From assembly GCA_947359465.1 (NCBI GenBank), contig OX375876.1, positions 82,482,359 through 82,546,358 of the forward strand: a stretch of DNA of 64,000 nt, given 5' to 3'. The notes under the pieces are model-generated. The model ran no database searches and had not been told where the DNA came from. It saw nothing but the letters and a program-made list of their open reading frames with translations. This DNA is from Metellina segmentata. Lineage: Eukaryota > Arthropoda > Arachnida > Araneae > Tetragnathidae. The translations under genes were made by a program, and so were the position numbers. The stretch's first letter is position 1, and every line of letters starts with the position of its first letter. Positions 44,560-59,500 of the stretch are shown here, piece after piece.

Positions 44560-47500
44560 GTAAACTACTCATTTTATGTGTTAAACTGTATTTTTCCTTC
44601 TACCTTTTTTTCATTGAAACAAATTAGAAGATTAAAATTTTATCTGCCGAATATTAATGGAAATAAATATTTTCTTCTAACTGCCACCCGTCTTTTCTTC
44701 GACCAAATAGTCAACTATATTCTATACATAAACACCCCTTCAGTCTTCCTATAAATAATTTCTGATGATGGATTTTTTTTCCTCCGAATTATACTCATTT
44801 TTATTTCTTTAATAGCGACGAATAACCAACAGAATTTCTAATTCGTACTAGCTTTGTGTAACACTTATCCGTTGATATCAGTGTGACTAAAACTATTTTC
44901 ACACGAAAATGGAATTGAAAATAAATAATAATCGGTTAAAAAAGTGAATTCGTGCAAAAATTCTTTTTATTTAAAATTTTTAGTGTAAATATGGGTTGAA
45001 ATAAATTGTAAATGTTTATTAATAACAGTTTCAATCAACATTTTCGCATAATTCTTATGCATCAAGTAAAAAAATAATTAGAAAAGCTTAAAAGGTTACT
45101 TAGGGCTTTTGTTAGAACTTTGCACATTGTGAGAACCAACAATGAGTACCCTTATAGCATACATGGGAGGGCTCGAGACGCATGAATGTTGTAAATTCTG
45201 ATGTTGTTTTGAAATTAACAGTTCAGTAAATCTGCTCTTTCCCGGAATAATCCACGAATGTCGTTCTTAAAAATTAAATTCCGAATTCTGAAGTCTGCCA
45301 CCTAAGACCATGGTGTGATATTCGGAAATTTGTGGATTTAAATTAATCAATTTAGAATATTTATTTACTCAACTTTGTCGGAACGATACTGGGAAGCGAG
45401 GGACCGAATGGGTCCATAGACTTTCTTCTGTTGCCTTTTGTTTCATTGCTTTTGTTCTTCAGTTTTGTCTTTTGTACCCGCCATTGGAAATAGATAAAAT
45501 AATATTTGTCTATATTTAGCTTATTTTTAAATTGTTATATAGTCGTCGCTGACTTCTGTTTTTTGTATAAAACTAACCCAAAAGGTTTTAGCTTTCTGTA
45601 ACACTTCAGCCGTTAACACTTCGCGAATTTTATCGGAATTTCGACAGTTAAATACAAAACGTAATACATATGAAGTTATTCTGAATACTTTGTGAATATC
45701 GCAATAGTTGTTCAGGTTTAACAAAAGTTCGATGGATTCTCCTTGATTCAGTAATGCAACGCACCATTTTTCTTTTCAGCCTTTATGTCCATTTTATATA
45801 TTTCGAAGTTTAGAGTTGAATTGTATGGACACAAATCGATGTTGGCTAACCATGCTGGTCCATGCCACTAAACGTTATCCTGAATAAACGTATGGGTGGA
45901 TAGTCCTTGAGTTAACTTGTCTGCTGGATTAGTCTTTCCACTGCGGTAATCCCAATTTTCTCGATCAGTTTTTTACTGGATTTCTTGAACACGATTCTTC
46001 ACGAACTTCTTCCACTGTAAGGGATCGGCCTTTATCCAATGCAGACTGATTTGCGAATCAGACCATAGGTACATTTGATCAGATTTTATCCATGGAAATG
46101 TGTTATTTAGGTACGTTGCTAACCTAGCAGAAATAAGCGCTCGCATCGGCTAGAGTCTTGGCCAAGCTTAATTTTGTCAAAGGAGCTAAACGACATTTTG
46201 CAATAATGAAACTGGTGTATACTTTCCCGTCGACTATTTTCTTAAAGTACCCTACCTCACCGTAAGCTTTCGGACTCTCATCTGAAAATATGTACACTTT
46301 TGCTTCTCGATTCTCTGCTCTCGAGAAGTAAGTACGGGGCAGAGAAATCTGAGGTATAAAGTCTACCTCATCAAGTCATCAAGAAAATGTGTCATGAATG
46401 TCGGGTGGTAGAGGATCGTCCCACTGCAATTCACGTTACCAGGCATCCTGTACGAACAACTTGATCTGTGCCATGAAAGGGCTCAGCATTCCCAAAGGAT
46501 CGAAAAGTATCCCACATATGCTCGATATGGTACGTTTTGTGGGATCGTAATTCTTCATCTTGTTAAATTGGCTAACATCTATCTGTAAACTGTCCGTGAT
46601 GTTTTCCCAGATCAGACCCAATACCTTTTGAATACCTTCTGAGTTTTCCACTGTTTTTCGATAGTCCACTCCGTTTTTTCCCCCCCACAATCCTTCTAGT
46701 TCACGTGATGACGTCACCCACTTCCGGAGATTCTTTTCTGCTTCTTTCAAGTGAGAGTCGTAATCCAAACGCTTTTGATGCTCTAAGCGTTTCTATTTCT
46801 TTGTTTCGAACTGCCCGACATGCAGCATCAAGACTTGACGTGCTCCACGTCTGTCTTTTCTTCTCTTCCCTTGTCTTATGTACGAGTAATAAAAAACTAA
46901 AAATTGAATACAAAAATTCAAAAATACAAATTTAATTAATTAATATAAATTATAAGAATAAATATCAAATTAAGGAAGAAAATAAGATTGAAGAAACTGT
47001 GAAGTAGATTGTTAGGTAAATGAAAATGGAATGGGTGCTACTAATACCGCCAAGGGGCGATATTAGGATCACGTTGATATGCGATATTAGGAACACAGCT
47101 CAGTCAACACAAACATGCACACGGCAGAGGTTAATAACAGCTATTTTCAAAAATAATAACACTTTTAAAATCCTGATTTAATCTACTTTCAAGTCATATA
47201 AATGCAATTGTGATTTGGAAACACTTAACTGGATATTCCCCAAATTGATTGGAGACAAAAAGACATTGATCACAGCCTCAAACACTTCAGATGTAATATT
47301 GTTGTTGATATAACTGATCGGAAACGTGCCGGTGGCGTTACGTGTGGCAAAACCTTAGACCGTCAAGGTAACTACATAAACTCATACGTGTCGCGCGTAG
47401 TAGCTTTCAAACACGAATAGGCGATATTAAGCACAGGGGCGATATTTGGATCACCTACCCTATAGTCACTCTACTTTAATATCTCCACTTTAGGTTTGCT

Positions 47501-50500
47501 AGATGATTATAATTATTGCGGAATTGGCGAAATTTGTAGATTTGTTTTGAGTTTCTACTAGATAACAAACAGCTATTTATTTAGAATAAAAAAAAAACCC
47601 AAATTTTCGGTTGACCTTTTTTGCCATAAATTAGTTAGTTCGTTTTGAACATAACAGGCAAATAAACTAAAAGATTTTCTATCGTCCACTTCTAAAAGAC
47701 AGAAATTGAAATGATCGTTATCATTCAATTCGCTAGATTTCTCTATCACGAAACAATAGCTTAGAAATATGTTAGAATTTTAATTCCATGGAACTTAAAA
47801 ACTCATCTGTGTACTTAATTCTTCCATTTATTTATGAAAACATAAAACGGTATTTTCTTTTATTTCGTCATAGTTTTTTTCTGATTGCTGTAAGAATCAG
47901 AGATAAAATACAGATGGAAAAACGATGTCCTTTTAGAATGAGAGCATTACGACATGTTTGTTCGAATGCTGATAAGAAAAGAACATGTCAGTGTTTTTCG
48001 TTTTGCTTATCGCCTTTTTTTGCTGCTGTTAAGATTGCCAAAAGTGATGGGATACCTCATAATATCATGTAGGACCAACTTTTGCCCGGTAAGGTGTAGC
48101 AACTCGACGTGGCATTGACTCAACATGTCTTCGGAAGTCCTCTGAAGAAATGTCCAGCCACGCTGGCTCTACAGCCGTCCGTTATGGTGAAAGTGTTGCC
48201 GGAGCAGGATTTTGTGCACGAACTGACCTTTCGATCATGTCCCATATATGTTCGATGGATTCATGTCTGGCGATCTAGGTGGCCAAATCATTCGCTGGAG
48301 TTGTCCAGAATGTTCCTCAAACATCGAGAACGATTTTGGTCCGGTGACATGACGCAGTGTCAACCATTGAAAATTCCATCGTTGTTAGGGTCCATGAAGT
48401 CCATGAATGGCGGCTGCAAATGGTCTCCAAGTAGCTGAACATAACCATTCCAGTCAATGATTGGTTCTGTTCGACCAGAGGACCCAGTCCATGCCATGTA
48501 AAAACAGCCCCCACCATTATCGAGCTACTACCAGCTTGCACAGTGCCTTGTTGACAACTTGGGTCCATGGCCTCATGGGGTCTGCGCCACACTCGAACCC
48601 TCCCATCAGCTCTTAACATCTAGAATCGTGACTCATTTGACCAAACAACGTTTTTCCAGTCATAAAGGGTCTAACCGATATGTTCACGAGCCCAGCAAAG
48701 GCGCTGCAGCCGACGCGTGTTCTTACTAAGGGCACTCGAGTCAGTCTACTGCTGCCATAATCCCATCTACGCCAAATTTCGTTGCATTGTCCTCATGGAC
48801 ACATCTGTCATACGTCGCAGATTGATTGTTACAGTTATTCGACGCAGTGATGCTTGTCTGTTAACACTGACTACTTCCATGCTGGCTCTGCAGTCGTCCG
48901 TTATTGTGAAAGTGTTGCAGGAGCAGGCCATTTCACGAGCCCAGCAGAGGCGCTGCAGCCGACACGTGTTCTTACTAAGGGCACTCGAGTCAGTCTACTG
49001 CTGCCATAATCCCATCTACGCCAAATTTCGTTGCATTGTCCTCATGGACACATCTGTCATACGTCGCAGATTGATTGTTACAGTTATTCGACGCAGTGAT
49101 GCTTGTCTGTTAACACTGACTACTTCCATGCTGGCTCTGCAGTCGTCCGTTATTGTGAAAGTGTTGCAGGAGCAGGCCATTTCACGAGCCCAGCAGAGGC
49201 GCTGCAGCCGACACGTGTTCTTACTAAGGGCACTCGAGTCGGTCTACTGCTGCCATAATCCCATCTACGCCAAATTTCGTTGCATTGTCCTCATGGACAC
49301 ATCTGTCATACGTCGCAGATTGATTGTTACAGTTATTCGACGCAGTGATGCTTGTCTGTTAACACTGACTACTTCCATGCTGGCTCTGCAGTCGTCCGTT
49401 ATTGTGAAAGTGTTGCAGGAGCAGGCCATTTCACGAGCCCAGCAGAGGCGCTGCAGCCGACACGTGTTCTTACTAAGGGCACTCGAGTCGGTCTACTGCT
49501 GCCATAATCCCATCTACGCCAAATTTCGTTGCATTGTCCTCATGGACACATCTGTCATACGTCGCAGATTGATTGTTACAGTTATTCGACGCAGTGATGC
49601 TTGTCTGTTAACACTGACTACTTCCATGCTGGCTCTGCAGTCGTCCGTTATTGTGAAAGTGTTGCAGGAGCAGGCCATTTCACGAGCCCAGCAGAGGCGC
49701 TGCAGCCGACACGTGTTCTTACTAAGGGCACTCGAGTCAGTCTACTGCTGCCATAATCCCATCTACGCCAAATTTCGTTGCATTGTCCTCATGGACACAT
49801 CTGTCATACGTCGCAGATTGATTGTTACAGTTATTCGACGCAGTGAGATGCTTGTCTGTTAACACTGACTACTTCCATGCTGGCTCTGCAGTCGTCCGTT
49901 ATTGTGAAAGTGTTGCAGGAGCAGGCCATTTCACGAGCCCAGCAGAGGCGCTGCAGCCGACACGTGTTCTTACTAAGGGCACTCGAGTCGGTCTACTGCT
50001 GCCATAATCCCATCTACGCCAAATTTCGTTGCATTGTCCTCATGGACACATCTGTCATACGTCGCAGATTGATTGTTACAGTTATTCGACGCAGTGATGC
50101 TTGTCTGTTAACACTGACTACTTCCATGCTGGCTCTGCAGTCGTCCGTTATTGTGAAAGTGTTGCAGGAGCAGGCCATTTCACGAGCCCAGCAGAGGCGC
50201 TGCAGCCGACACGTGTTCTTACTAAGGGCACTCGAGTCAGTCTACTGCTGCCATAATCCCATCTACGCCAAATTTCGTTGCATTGTCCTCATGGACACAT
50301 CTGTCATACGTCGCAGATTGATTGTTACAGTTATTCGACGCAGTGATGCTTGTCTGTTAACACTGACTACTTCCATGCTGGCTCTGCAGTCGTCCGTTAT
50401 TGTGAAAGTGTTGCAGGAGCAGGCCATTTCACGAGCCCAGCAGAGGCGCTGCAGCCGACACGTGTTCTTACTAAGGGCACTCGAGTCGGTCTACTGCTGC

Positions 50501-53500
50501 CATAATCCCATCTACGCCAAATTTCGTTGCATTGTCCTCATGGACACATCTGTCATACGTCGCAGATTGATTGTTACAGTTATTCGACGCAGTGAGATGC
50601 TTGTCTGTTACCACTGACTACTTCCATGCTGGATCTGCAGTCGTCCGTTATTGTGAAAGTGTTGCAGGAGCAGGCCATTTCACGAGCCCAGCAGAGGCGC
50701 TGCAGCCGACACGTGTTCTTACTAAGGGCACTCGAGTCAGTCTACTGCTGCCATAATCCCATCTACGCCAAATTTCGTTGCATTGTCCTCATGGACACAT
50801 CTGTCATACGTCGCAGATTGATTGTTACTGTTATTCGACGCAGTGATGCTTGTCTGTTAACACTGACTACTCTACGCACATTTCGCTGGTCTCGGTCATT
50901 CTGTAGATGCGTTCGGCCACTGCGTTGTCCATGGTGAGAGGAAATGCCTGAAATTATATTTTTTCGGTATACTCTTGACACTGTGGATCGAGGATGTTGA
51001 ATTCCCTAACCATTTCCGAAATGGAATGCCCCATGCGTCTAGCTCCAACTAGCATTCCGCTTTCAAATCTGTCAATTCCCGTCGTGCGGACATAATCACG
51101 TCTGAAAACTTTTCTCATGAATCACTTGAGTACAAATGAAAGCCCGCACTGCTCCTTGATACATTTCTTCCACGATGCTACTGCTATTCGTATATTTCCA
51201 TATTCCTATCCCATGACTTTTGGCACTTCAGTGTATATCCATGATACATTTAATAGAAGTTATGAGCGCTCAGGCGATTGCGCTGACAATCCAATCGAAT
51301 ATCTTCGCTTTCAAAGTATTCATGTATTTACTTAAGAGCCTTACATGGGGATTAAGAAGTTCATCGATGCATCTTTGGCTGATTACGAATCCTCTACTGT
51401 AAGTATGGCGATCGATGGAGGGTCATTTATCATCATTCCACTCCAGACAAGCAAACCCCCGTCATGAAAACTACGATACGGTTATCTCCCGATAAAGGTA
51501 TGTTAGAATCAGTATTCACGCTGAGCCTCGATTCACCAGTGAAGGAAACTCGTCCCAAATCGTATGAGATCGATCCATTCACGATGTAAAGGACACCATT
51601 TTACATGCGTTCTCTATGAAAAAGAAGAAAGAAACACTTGCACACACACATTGGGGGGCGCCTTTCGTGTATTCGCCTTCGTTTTTTTTTCTTTCAAATT
51701 AGCATACGCATTAACTTTTATGTAACTTTTCATTAGTAGCTGTGCGCTACCTTTTCAAGTTATCCTTTAATTTTGTACACTAGTAAATAAGACTAATACA
51801 CGTTAAAAAGGTCGTGGTCACAAAGTCCCCCATGTTCCCATACCAAATCAATACCTCTGGGGGTACCTGATCAGAGGGTTATCGGCCTCTGATTGAGATC
51901 TAAATTACGATATGTGGGAGTGAATGGGTGTGTGAAAGGGACCTTCCTGTAAAACGGATGTGTCATGCATGAAGAAGTCCAACCCTCCGGGGCAATGGCA
52001 CCCCTAATTGGGCCATATATGACCCGCACGACAACAACAACAACAACACAAAGCATATAATTTTATCGGAGAATACTCCAAACCCCAATGTAAATTATGG
52101 AAAAGAAGAAAATATGGTATACTTTAAACATTTGGGCCTTATAAATTTCTTTTCAGAATATCCTATCGCTGAATCCGAAAGTCTACTGCAGACCCAATCT
52201 CGTTCCAAGTGCCCAAACTAAAGCCAATAAGAAATACTGGAAGAGGAATCCAGATAAAAAGTGTGGTGTAAGTTATCTTGATCAAATATTAGATGTTAGC
52301 TCATTTTATCCAAATAGGAGTGACAGAAACACGCCATTATAAGAAACAGACCTGCAAATCTGTTGCCTCAGTAGAAATGAACTATTCTAACCTCTACTTT
52401 GTGAATTGGTTGATAATCTCCAGATGTCGCCACTGCAGTCCTAGACAGAACTCTTTTAGTTCACGTTCCTAAAAATGACCTCTGTTATGTACAATATACT
52501 ATTTATCCGTTAATATTTAACAACGTTTAGTGTGAATACATGTCGTACCTAAAATACTAATCTTACTGAAAACTAACTCTTCAGCAAACCTGCCTGACAG
52601 TGGGAACAAGGGTGGAAAGTGTCAAGACACCGAAGAATTTTTTATTTCGTCGGCTTAGAGCAGAAACTCGTTAACTGACATTGCAAGTTTGTAATCTGTT
52701 AAGAAGATACATAACATTAAAATGCAAATTTTTTTATTTTTAGACATTGAATCTCGTATTTAGTTTTTATATAGCTCTAAAATTTAAAAAAAAAAATTGT
52801 TTTATCAGTTAATGAGCTTTTGCTCTAAGCCGAGGTTGTATTACCTTGATTAATCTCAAATAGGCACAGCATTCTGAGTAGATGAGAAATATCTGCTTTC
52901 TCTCCTTTTAAATTGATAAGCAGACTAAGTTATTTCGAATCTCGACAAAAAACAAACTGTGGACCTCGTTAATACGTAGATTTAAATATGTTCGATCTCA
53001 TGAGAAAAAGTTTAGCTTTAAACTTGAAGCCTTGTCACTAATAGATTAATATCTAAAAGTCTGCTCGATATTCTACACACTTTACAACAGGTTAAATTGA
53101 GTCAAATGTCCGATTACTTAAAATTTTTTTTTTTCTTATTACTGTTTCACATAAAAGAAATTTCAATAAATTAAAATTTACGAATGGTGATTTGATGAAT
53201 AGTATTTAACAAGAACAATTAACCAATATTTTCATAGTTTCTATTGCATATGATATCGTTATAGATAATGATGTAATTGATCGTAACAGGTAATGATGAA
53301 ATGAAATCAGTTAGAAAATTCCAGTAAAAAATTATTTGCATCGATAAATACACGCGATAGACTATGTACATAAAATATTTTTATTTACAGGTAACAATTG
53401 ATATTCGTAATTGAATATTTATTTATTTTGTTGTTATTTATTACACCCAGGAAGAAATTAAACATAGTTTGGACACAAAATTGGTACAAAAAAAAAGTTT

Positions 53501-56500
53501 CGTTAAAAGCAAAGTATAAAACTGGTAATGAAGATACTTTCATGTTTTCAGACTAGTCGACCTCTTAAAAATGATTTTGATGATATCAAGCACACTACAC
53601 TAAGTGAGAGAGCAGCTCTCAGAGAAGCAGCAAGGTAAGAGTTGCAGAAACTAGATTCTCATTATTCGTTATAAATTTACTTTGAACTGCTAAAATTCTA
53701 TATTTTACAAGTTTTTAAAATCTTACATCATCTTACCCGCCCCCCCCCAAAAAAAAAAAAAAAAAAAAAAACTACCGATTCACCAGTGAGTTCTCAATAT
53801 TTATTGATAAATAACGCTTGTAACACATGTATGTAGGAGAGGTCAACAGACTCAATCCCACAAGTGATGAAAAAAGTGATGGAAGCATTGATATCTTTAA
53901 CATTTTATTTACTGTTGGAAATTACAGTAGCAAGGGGTCTAGGGGATTTTAACAAAAGAGAGATTTTAGGTAAATATCTAGGGACAGGGGGTGATGTTGG
54001 ATGGTCTTCAACGAAAACAAAAGCTCCTAAGAGCGCTAGCGCAACACGTCCGTTTTCGAACGTTGGAGAGGGGGTAGTGACAAAATTGGTGGGAAGAACT
54101 CCCTTAGTCAAATGTGACGTCCTCTTGCGGTCTCCAGTGCTGTCATCTGTTAAAACGCGCCTGGGAGCAAAAACCCCTACAAGTATTTTCAAAAATTTCA
54201 AAATTTGTCATCTTAAAATTACAATACGTTTTGAATATTTATAAATTCAAAAGACATTATGACAAAAGACAAACATTTTATGTACCTTAAAGTTATAGCT
54301 TCTATATCAATTTAAAATGTAACTCAGAGAATCAGTATATTTTAAAGCGTTCTTTTGAAGAGGGACGTGATATCAGGGATGACCTCATAAGATGTCTGTT
54401 AGCATTTATCTAGGAATATTTCAATTGTCTTCATGCCTATAAGTTCACAGTAGAAAAACTCTTCTTATCTACCTCTCCCAATTCCTCCTGTGTCACCTCC
54501 TTCTCAAGTTAAGACAGCTAACAGGACTTCAAGGGAACATATTTTGTTGATATAACAATCACTAATTTGATCAATCAATAACTATCACGTTTTTTTGTAT
54601 GTTTTCCCTCGAAATGTAATTTTTGCAAACACACATGTTGAATGAAATTAGAAAAGTTCTGTATTGATTTTTTAATCCTTTATCCATTAGAAGAAAACGG
54701 GCAGGTCCGAAACATTAATTTAATTGCAACACGCCAGATTAAAACAGTTTCAATTTCATTCAAAAATAGCATTTTAGCTTCTAAGATTGGTAAGAAAAAG
54801 AAGTTATTGGGTAGTTGTATAGCAGTTCATATATTATCATTGCATCGTTTTAGTGAAGAAGTTAAATGTTAAAGAAATTTTCGTTGCAAATACATAGGAA
54901 AATAATATATAGTTTTATTTCACAGGTGTCTCAAATGCGCAGATGCCCCATGTCAAAAAGGTTGTCCTACACAAATCGACATAAAGGCGTTTATCAGCTG
55001 TATTTCCACAAAAGTAAATGAATTAATTTTTTCTGATATTTGACATCCCTAATTTGTACACAAGGCCATATCGATTGCTTTTTCTCATTATTTGAGCTTT
55101 CTCGCATTTCTTATAGCAGATTCGTTGAATCTCTTATGTGTATAAAATTTAAGAATTAATGACAAATATTTTTGATATGGAATGAGACACGACAATACAT
55201 TTCACAGACGCACAATGCATTTATGCGATAAATTAAACGTTCATCGTCCAAAAAAAACATTAATTTTTTCAGAACTACTATGGTGCAGCCAAGCTTATCC
55301 TTTCAGACAATCCTGCTGGGTTATCGTGCGGGATGGTCTGCCCTACGAGTGATCTTTGCGTTGGAGGCTGTAATCTATACGCTTCTGAGGAAGGACCCAT
55401 CAACATTGGAGGTCTACAGCAGTTTGCGGTGGAAGTAAGTTTACGGTCACTTTAAAATTTATTCTGTACAGTGCCCTCACGTGAGAGAGGAGAGGGGGGG
55501 GGATAGGTCGTCGATATCGATAACGAAACCCCAAATCTAAGGGTGGGTGTGAAGCTTTTGTTCTGTAATGTCAGTCTATTTTCTAGGTTCAAGAAGTCAA
55601 ACCTTTTCACTGAGTTTATAGAAATAAAAAATGTACAAGAATTGTATTGAGGAAAGGAGAAAAATTTATACATATATGTAAATACACATTGAGTACTTGG
55701 AATTCATTTTTTCATGAAGTGCCCGTTATCAAAATTGGTACTGTGCCCGAACAGCAGACGAAGGAGCTGATAGCATAATAGTCTGCTTTTGCATCTCTAT
55801 TGCTTATCTAATTGGAGTACTTCTAAACTTATAAAATTTTAAATATATATTTCATAAAAAATCATTGTTATAGTTGAAAATAATTGTAGGTTTATTATTT
55901 ATTTACAAATGCCATCCGGCAGAATGGAAAGTCATTGAGTTTGAATTTTAAGGACAGTATTTCTCAAGAGGGCTAATTTTTCATTTCTTTCACACAGTGA
56001 GCAGAAACCCTCTATAGCATACACGGAATCATCCAAATAGCTTAAGAATAAGTTAGTGACAAATTTACTTCGAGTTGCATATTCTAGTGTGAGATAAAAT
56101 TTGCAGGACATGGTCCTGGAATAGGAATAAAAACCAATAGAACTGTTAAACAATCCAAAATAAAAACCATAACAAAACTGTTTTTACGAGATTCTAGGTT
56201 CATAAAATCGGATAAAAATACAACAAATTCTGAAAAGAGTCGTTTCTCTTATAAGGGAAACTAATTTTTAAACTTGCTGTTGAATTTTCAAAGATTAATT
56301 CAAAAACGTTCGAAGAAAAGTAGGGGTTCACTCACACCCTTCCTCTTCTCCGAATTCGCTCCAAATTCTAATCCCGACTAATATATCCGCCGGTATTTTT
56401 TGATAAGAGCACATCGAAATAAATCAAAAATAATTCAAATGATCGAGGAGTCTGCCATTAAGTTAAAGTAATTTGAATGTGTATTGAACTGAGGGGTACA

Positions 56501-59500
56501 TGGGCGGTTGTGTGCGGCGTGGGAAAAAGAGTTGAAATTAAAAGCACCAACACAATAAATAGTAACAATAAAAAGAAGTGCGATGACAGCGCCGCTTTAA
56601 GTTAACTAACGAATGTAAGATCGGAATTCAGTAGGCCGTTTTTGACACTTGCATTGTTGATAATCCCAGAGCCTTCATAAGACTGTCGACTCCTAAACGA
56701 TAAGTAGATAAATTTCATCAAAGAAAGAAAAGCATTTGTGTGATTGCAATAATGAAAAATTCTCCCCCCACCACCGCCCAAGATGTGTACTGTGCCATGC
56801 AGAATTTGCTATCTTGTACGGAATCTAAATTGTATTCCCCGATATAATAAGTAATGAGAAATCTGTATAAACAAAAATATGGTGCTTTTACAGCGAAAAT
56901 TTTTGTCCCATTTAAACATATGCATCCGTTTTATGTATTTAAAGCAAAATAAATGTTTCACTGTAACTTCATGCCAGAACTATGTACAGCCGACAAAATA
57001 AAACGACTCACCTGATCGCAATTCCGCAATTTACATCGGCAGAACAAAACGAAAGGTAGCAATCTAAAGTGAAAAATGTTTTCTACAAATATCAATTTTT
57101 AAAATTTTTATAAGGGGTCGTATTTATATTAAATTGGGTCCATTTAGTTTGCTTTGCAAACCAACACTCCTTTCGCAGAGCCAATCTGCTGCGACGGCGA
57201 AACTTCCGCCCCCTGCTCGTCTAAGCACGCAATCCCATTTGGTGTTTTTCGCAAACCAACTTTCTTTTTATAGAAACAATTTGGTTTGCTTCGCAAACCA
57301 AAACAACTTTGGCATAGTCAATCGACTGCGACGGCGAAACTATCTTAATAATTCGTATAATACTGATTTTACTTTCCGGTCCATGACGTCACAGTAAGGG
57401 CTTCGCCCCCTGCTCACTTACACTCGCAAACCAACACTCCTTTCGCAATTGATTTCGCTTTATTTTTAAACTTTAACACATAATGCACCCTAAACAAATA
57501 GCCTGACCAGTAAAAAATCTTCGCGATCTTGTTCCCTGTACAATTTTGAATAAACCATATTAATTTGAATACTTTTCCTCGCATCGAATTTATTTATGAA
57601 CCAAATAAAAATAATTTTACCATAAGAAAGATTGAATTTTAAGCTTTCACGTGGTATTTTCAAATTTTAAAACAAATAGTATTAAGCTGGAGATATGACA
57701 GTTTTAGATTTGTATTGGAACTATATTGAAATTTCTAAAAAAAATTCGGCATCTTACAAAAATTCACATTTAGAGGTACTCTAAAAAACAAATCACGGCT
57801 GGAGACTGAAAATTGTACGTCTGTTGCTCACTCGCGTTAGAAATTTCGCTCTTTCAACTTTGACACTTAATAAACCCAAACTAATAGCCGCATGGGAAAA
57901 AAATCTTATTTGTCTTGTTCCTTGTACAATTTTGAACAAACCACGTTAATTTCGTAATTTCCTGATCCGTGCTTTCTCGGAAAACCGTCTAAGAATCGAG
58001 CGAAAAAAAAAGCGAGTTTTCAATCCTGTGGCGGCTGCGGCGTCGTTGTCTGCGGTAACATTTTTTTTAATACTACGGGGCTCCGTCCCCTGCTCGCCAA
58101 CACCGGTCACGCTAAGTCGAGATATACTGACATGATGGTGTTTGAGCTCTGAGCTGCCGCTCCATGACACCCCAAATGTATTCTATCCGGCGAGTTAGAT
58201 GGCCAGGACATTAATTGGAATTTATCAGTGATGTTTGAGCTCTGAGCTGCCGCTCCATGACACCCCAAATGTATTCTATCCGGCGAGTTAGATGGCCAGG
58301 ACATTAATTGGAATTTATCAGTGATGTTTGAGCTCTGAGCTGCCGCTCCATGACACCCCAAATGTATTCTATCCGGCGAGTTAGATGGCCAGGACATTAA
58401 TTGGAATTGATCAGTGGTGTTTGAGCTCTGAGCTGCCGCTCCATGACACCCCAAATGTATTCTATCCGGCGAGTTAGATGGCCAGGACATTAATTGGAAT
58501 TTATCAGTGGTGTTTGAGCTCTGAGCTGCCGCTCCATGACACCCCAAATGTATTCTATCCGGCGAGTTAGATGGCCAGGACATTAATTGGAATTGATCAG
58601 TGGTGTTTGAGCTCTGAGCTGCCGCTCCATGACACCCCAAATGTATTCTATCCGGCGAGTTAGATGGCCAGGACATTAATTGGAATTGATCAGTGGTGTT
58701 TGAGCTCTGAGCTGCCGCTCCATGACACCCCAAATGTATTCTATCCGGCGAGTTAGATGGCCAGGACATTAATTGGAATTTATCAGTGATGTTTGAGCTC
58801 TGAGCTGCCGCTCCATGACACCCCAAATGTATTCTATCCGGCGAGTTAGATGGCCAGGACATTAATTGGAATTGATCAGTGGTGTTTGAGCTCTGAGCTG
58901 CCGCTCCATGACACCCCAAATGTATTCTATCCGGCGAGTTAGATGGCCAGGACATTAATTGGAATTTATCAGTGGTGTTTGAGCTCTGAGCTGCCGCTCC
59001 ATGACACCCCAAATGTATTCTATCCGGCGAGTTAGATGGCCAGGATATTAATTGGAATTTATCAGTGGTGTTTGAGCTCTGAGCTGCCGCTCCATGACAC
59101 CCCAAATGTATTCTATCCGGCGAGTTAGATGGCCAGGACATTAATTGGAATTTATCAGTATGCTCCTCGAACCACTCCAACACAATCCGAGCCTTGTGAC
59201 ATGGGGCGTTGTCCTGCTGGAAGATTCCATTTTCAGTTGGGAAGACAGACGCCGTGTAAGGGTGCAACTGATCAGTAATGATGTTTAGATAGTTCTCAGC
59301 GTTTATGGTCTGTTCTACCACAACTACGGGTCCCAGAGTTGCCCATGAGAACGGCCTCCAAAGCATAATACCGCCACAACTAGCCTGTGTATGACCTGCT
59401 GTACAAGAGGGGAGCAACTGTTCGCCTTGCAGACGGCGTACCCTGACACGACCATCGACGTGATGAATGAGAAATCGGGATTCATCTGACCAGGCAACTC

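Larger units (their letters stand above)
48038..51235 (-). mobile_element. Tc1-type element enlarged by an internal tandem array
   Basis: Inverted ends CCAAAAGTGATGGGATA (48038-48054) and TATCCCATGACTTTTGG (51207-51223) match at 16 of 17 bases; the right end continues to GTGTA at 51235. Family members are about 1.3-1.6 kb; this copy is 3.2 kb because part of its transposase gene has become an array (48683-50880). Lies in DPYD intron 1. Confidence 0.85.

Noticed and set aside
48717..49862. 381-residue open frame on the + strand, and the 246-residue frame at 49877-50617
   Set aside because: They run antisense to the Tc1 transposase through identical 83-residue repeats. They are open only because the array period is a multiple of three.
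48683..50880. CRISPR-like array
   Set aside because: The repeats are directly adjacent with no unique spacers, and the DNA is eukaryotic transposon sequence.
53864..54244. 126-residue frame on + and 98-residue frame on -, in DPYD intron 3
   Set aside because: They overlap on opposite strands, match no family I know and lie within an intron. Probably chance frames in a GC-richer repeat.
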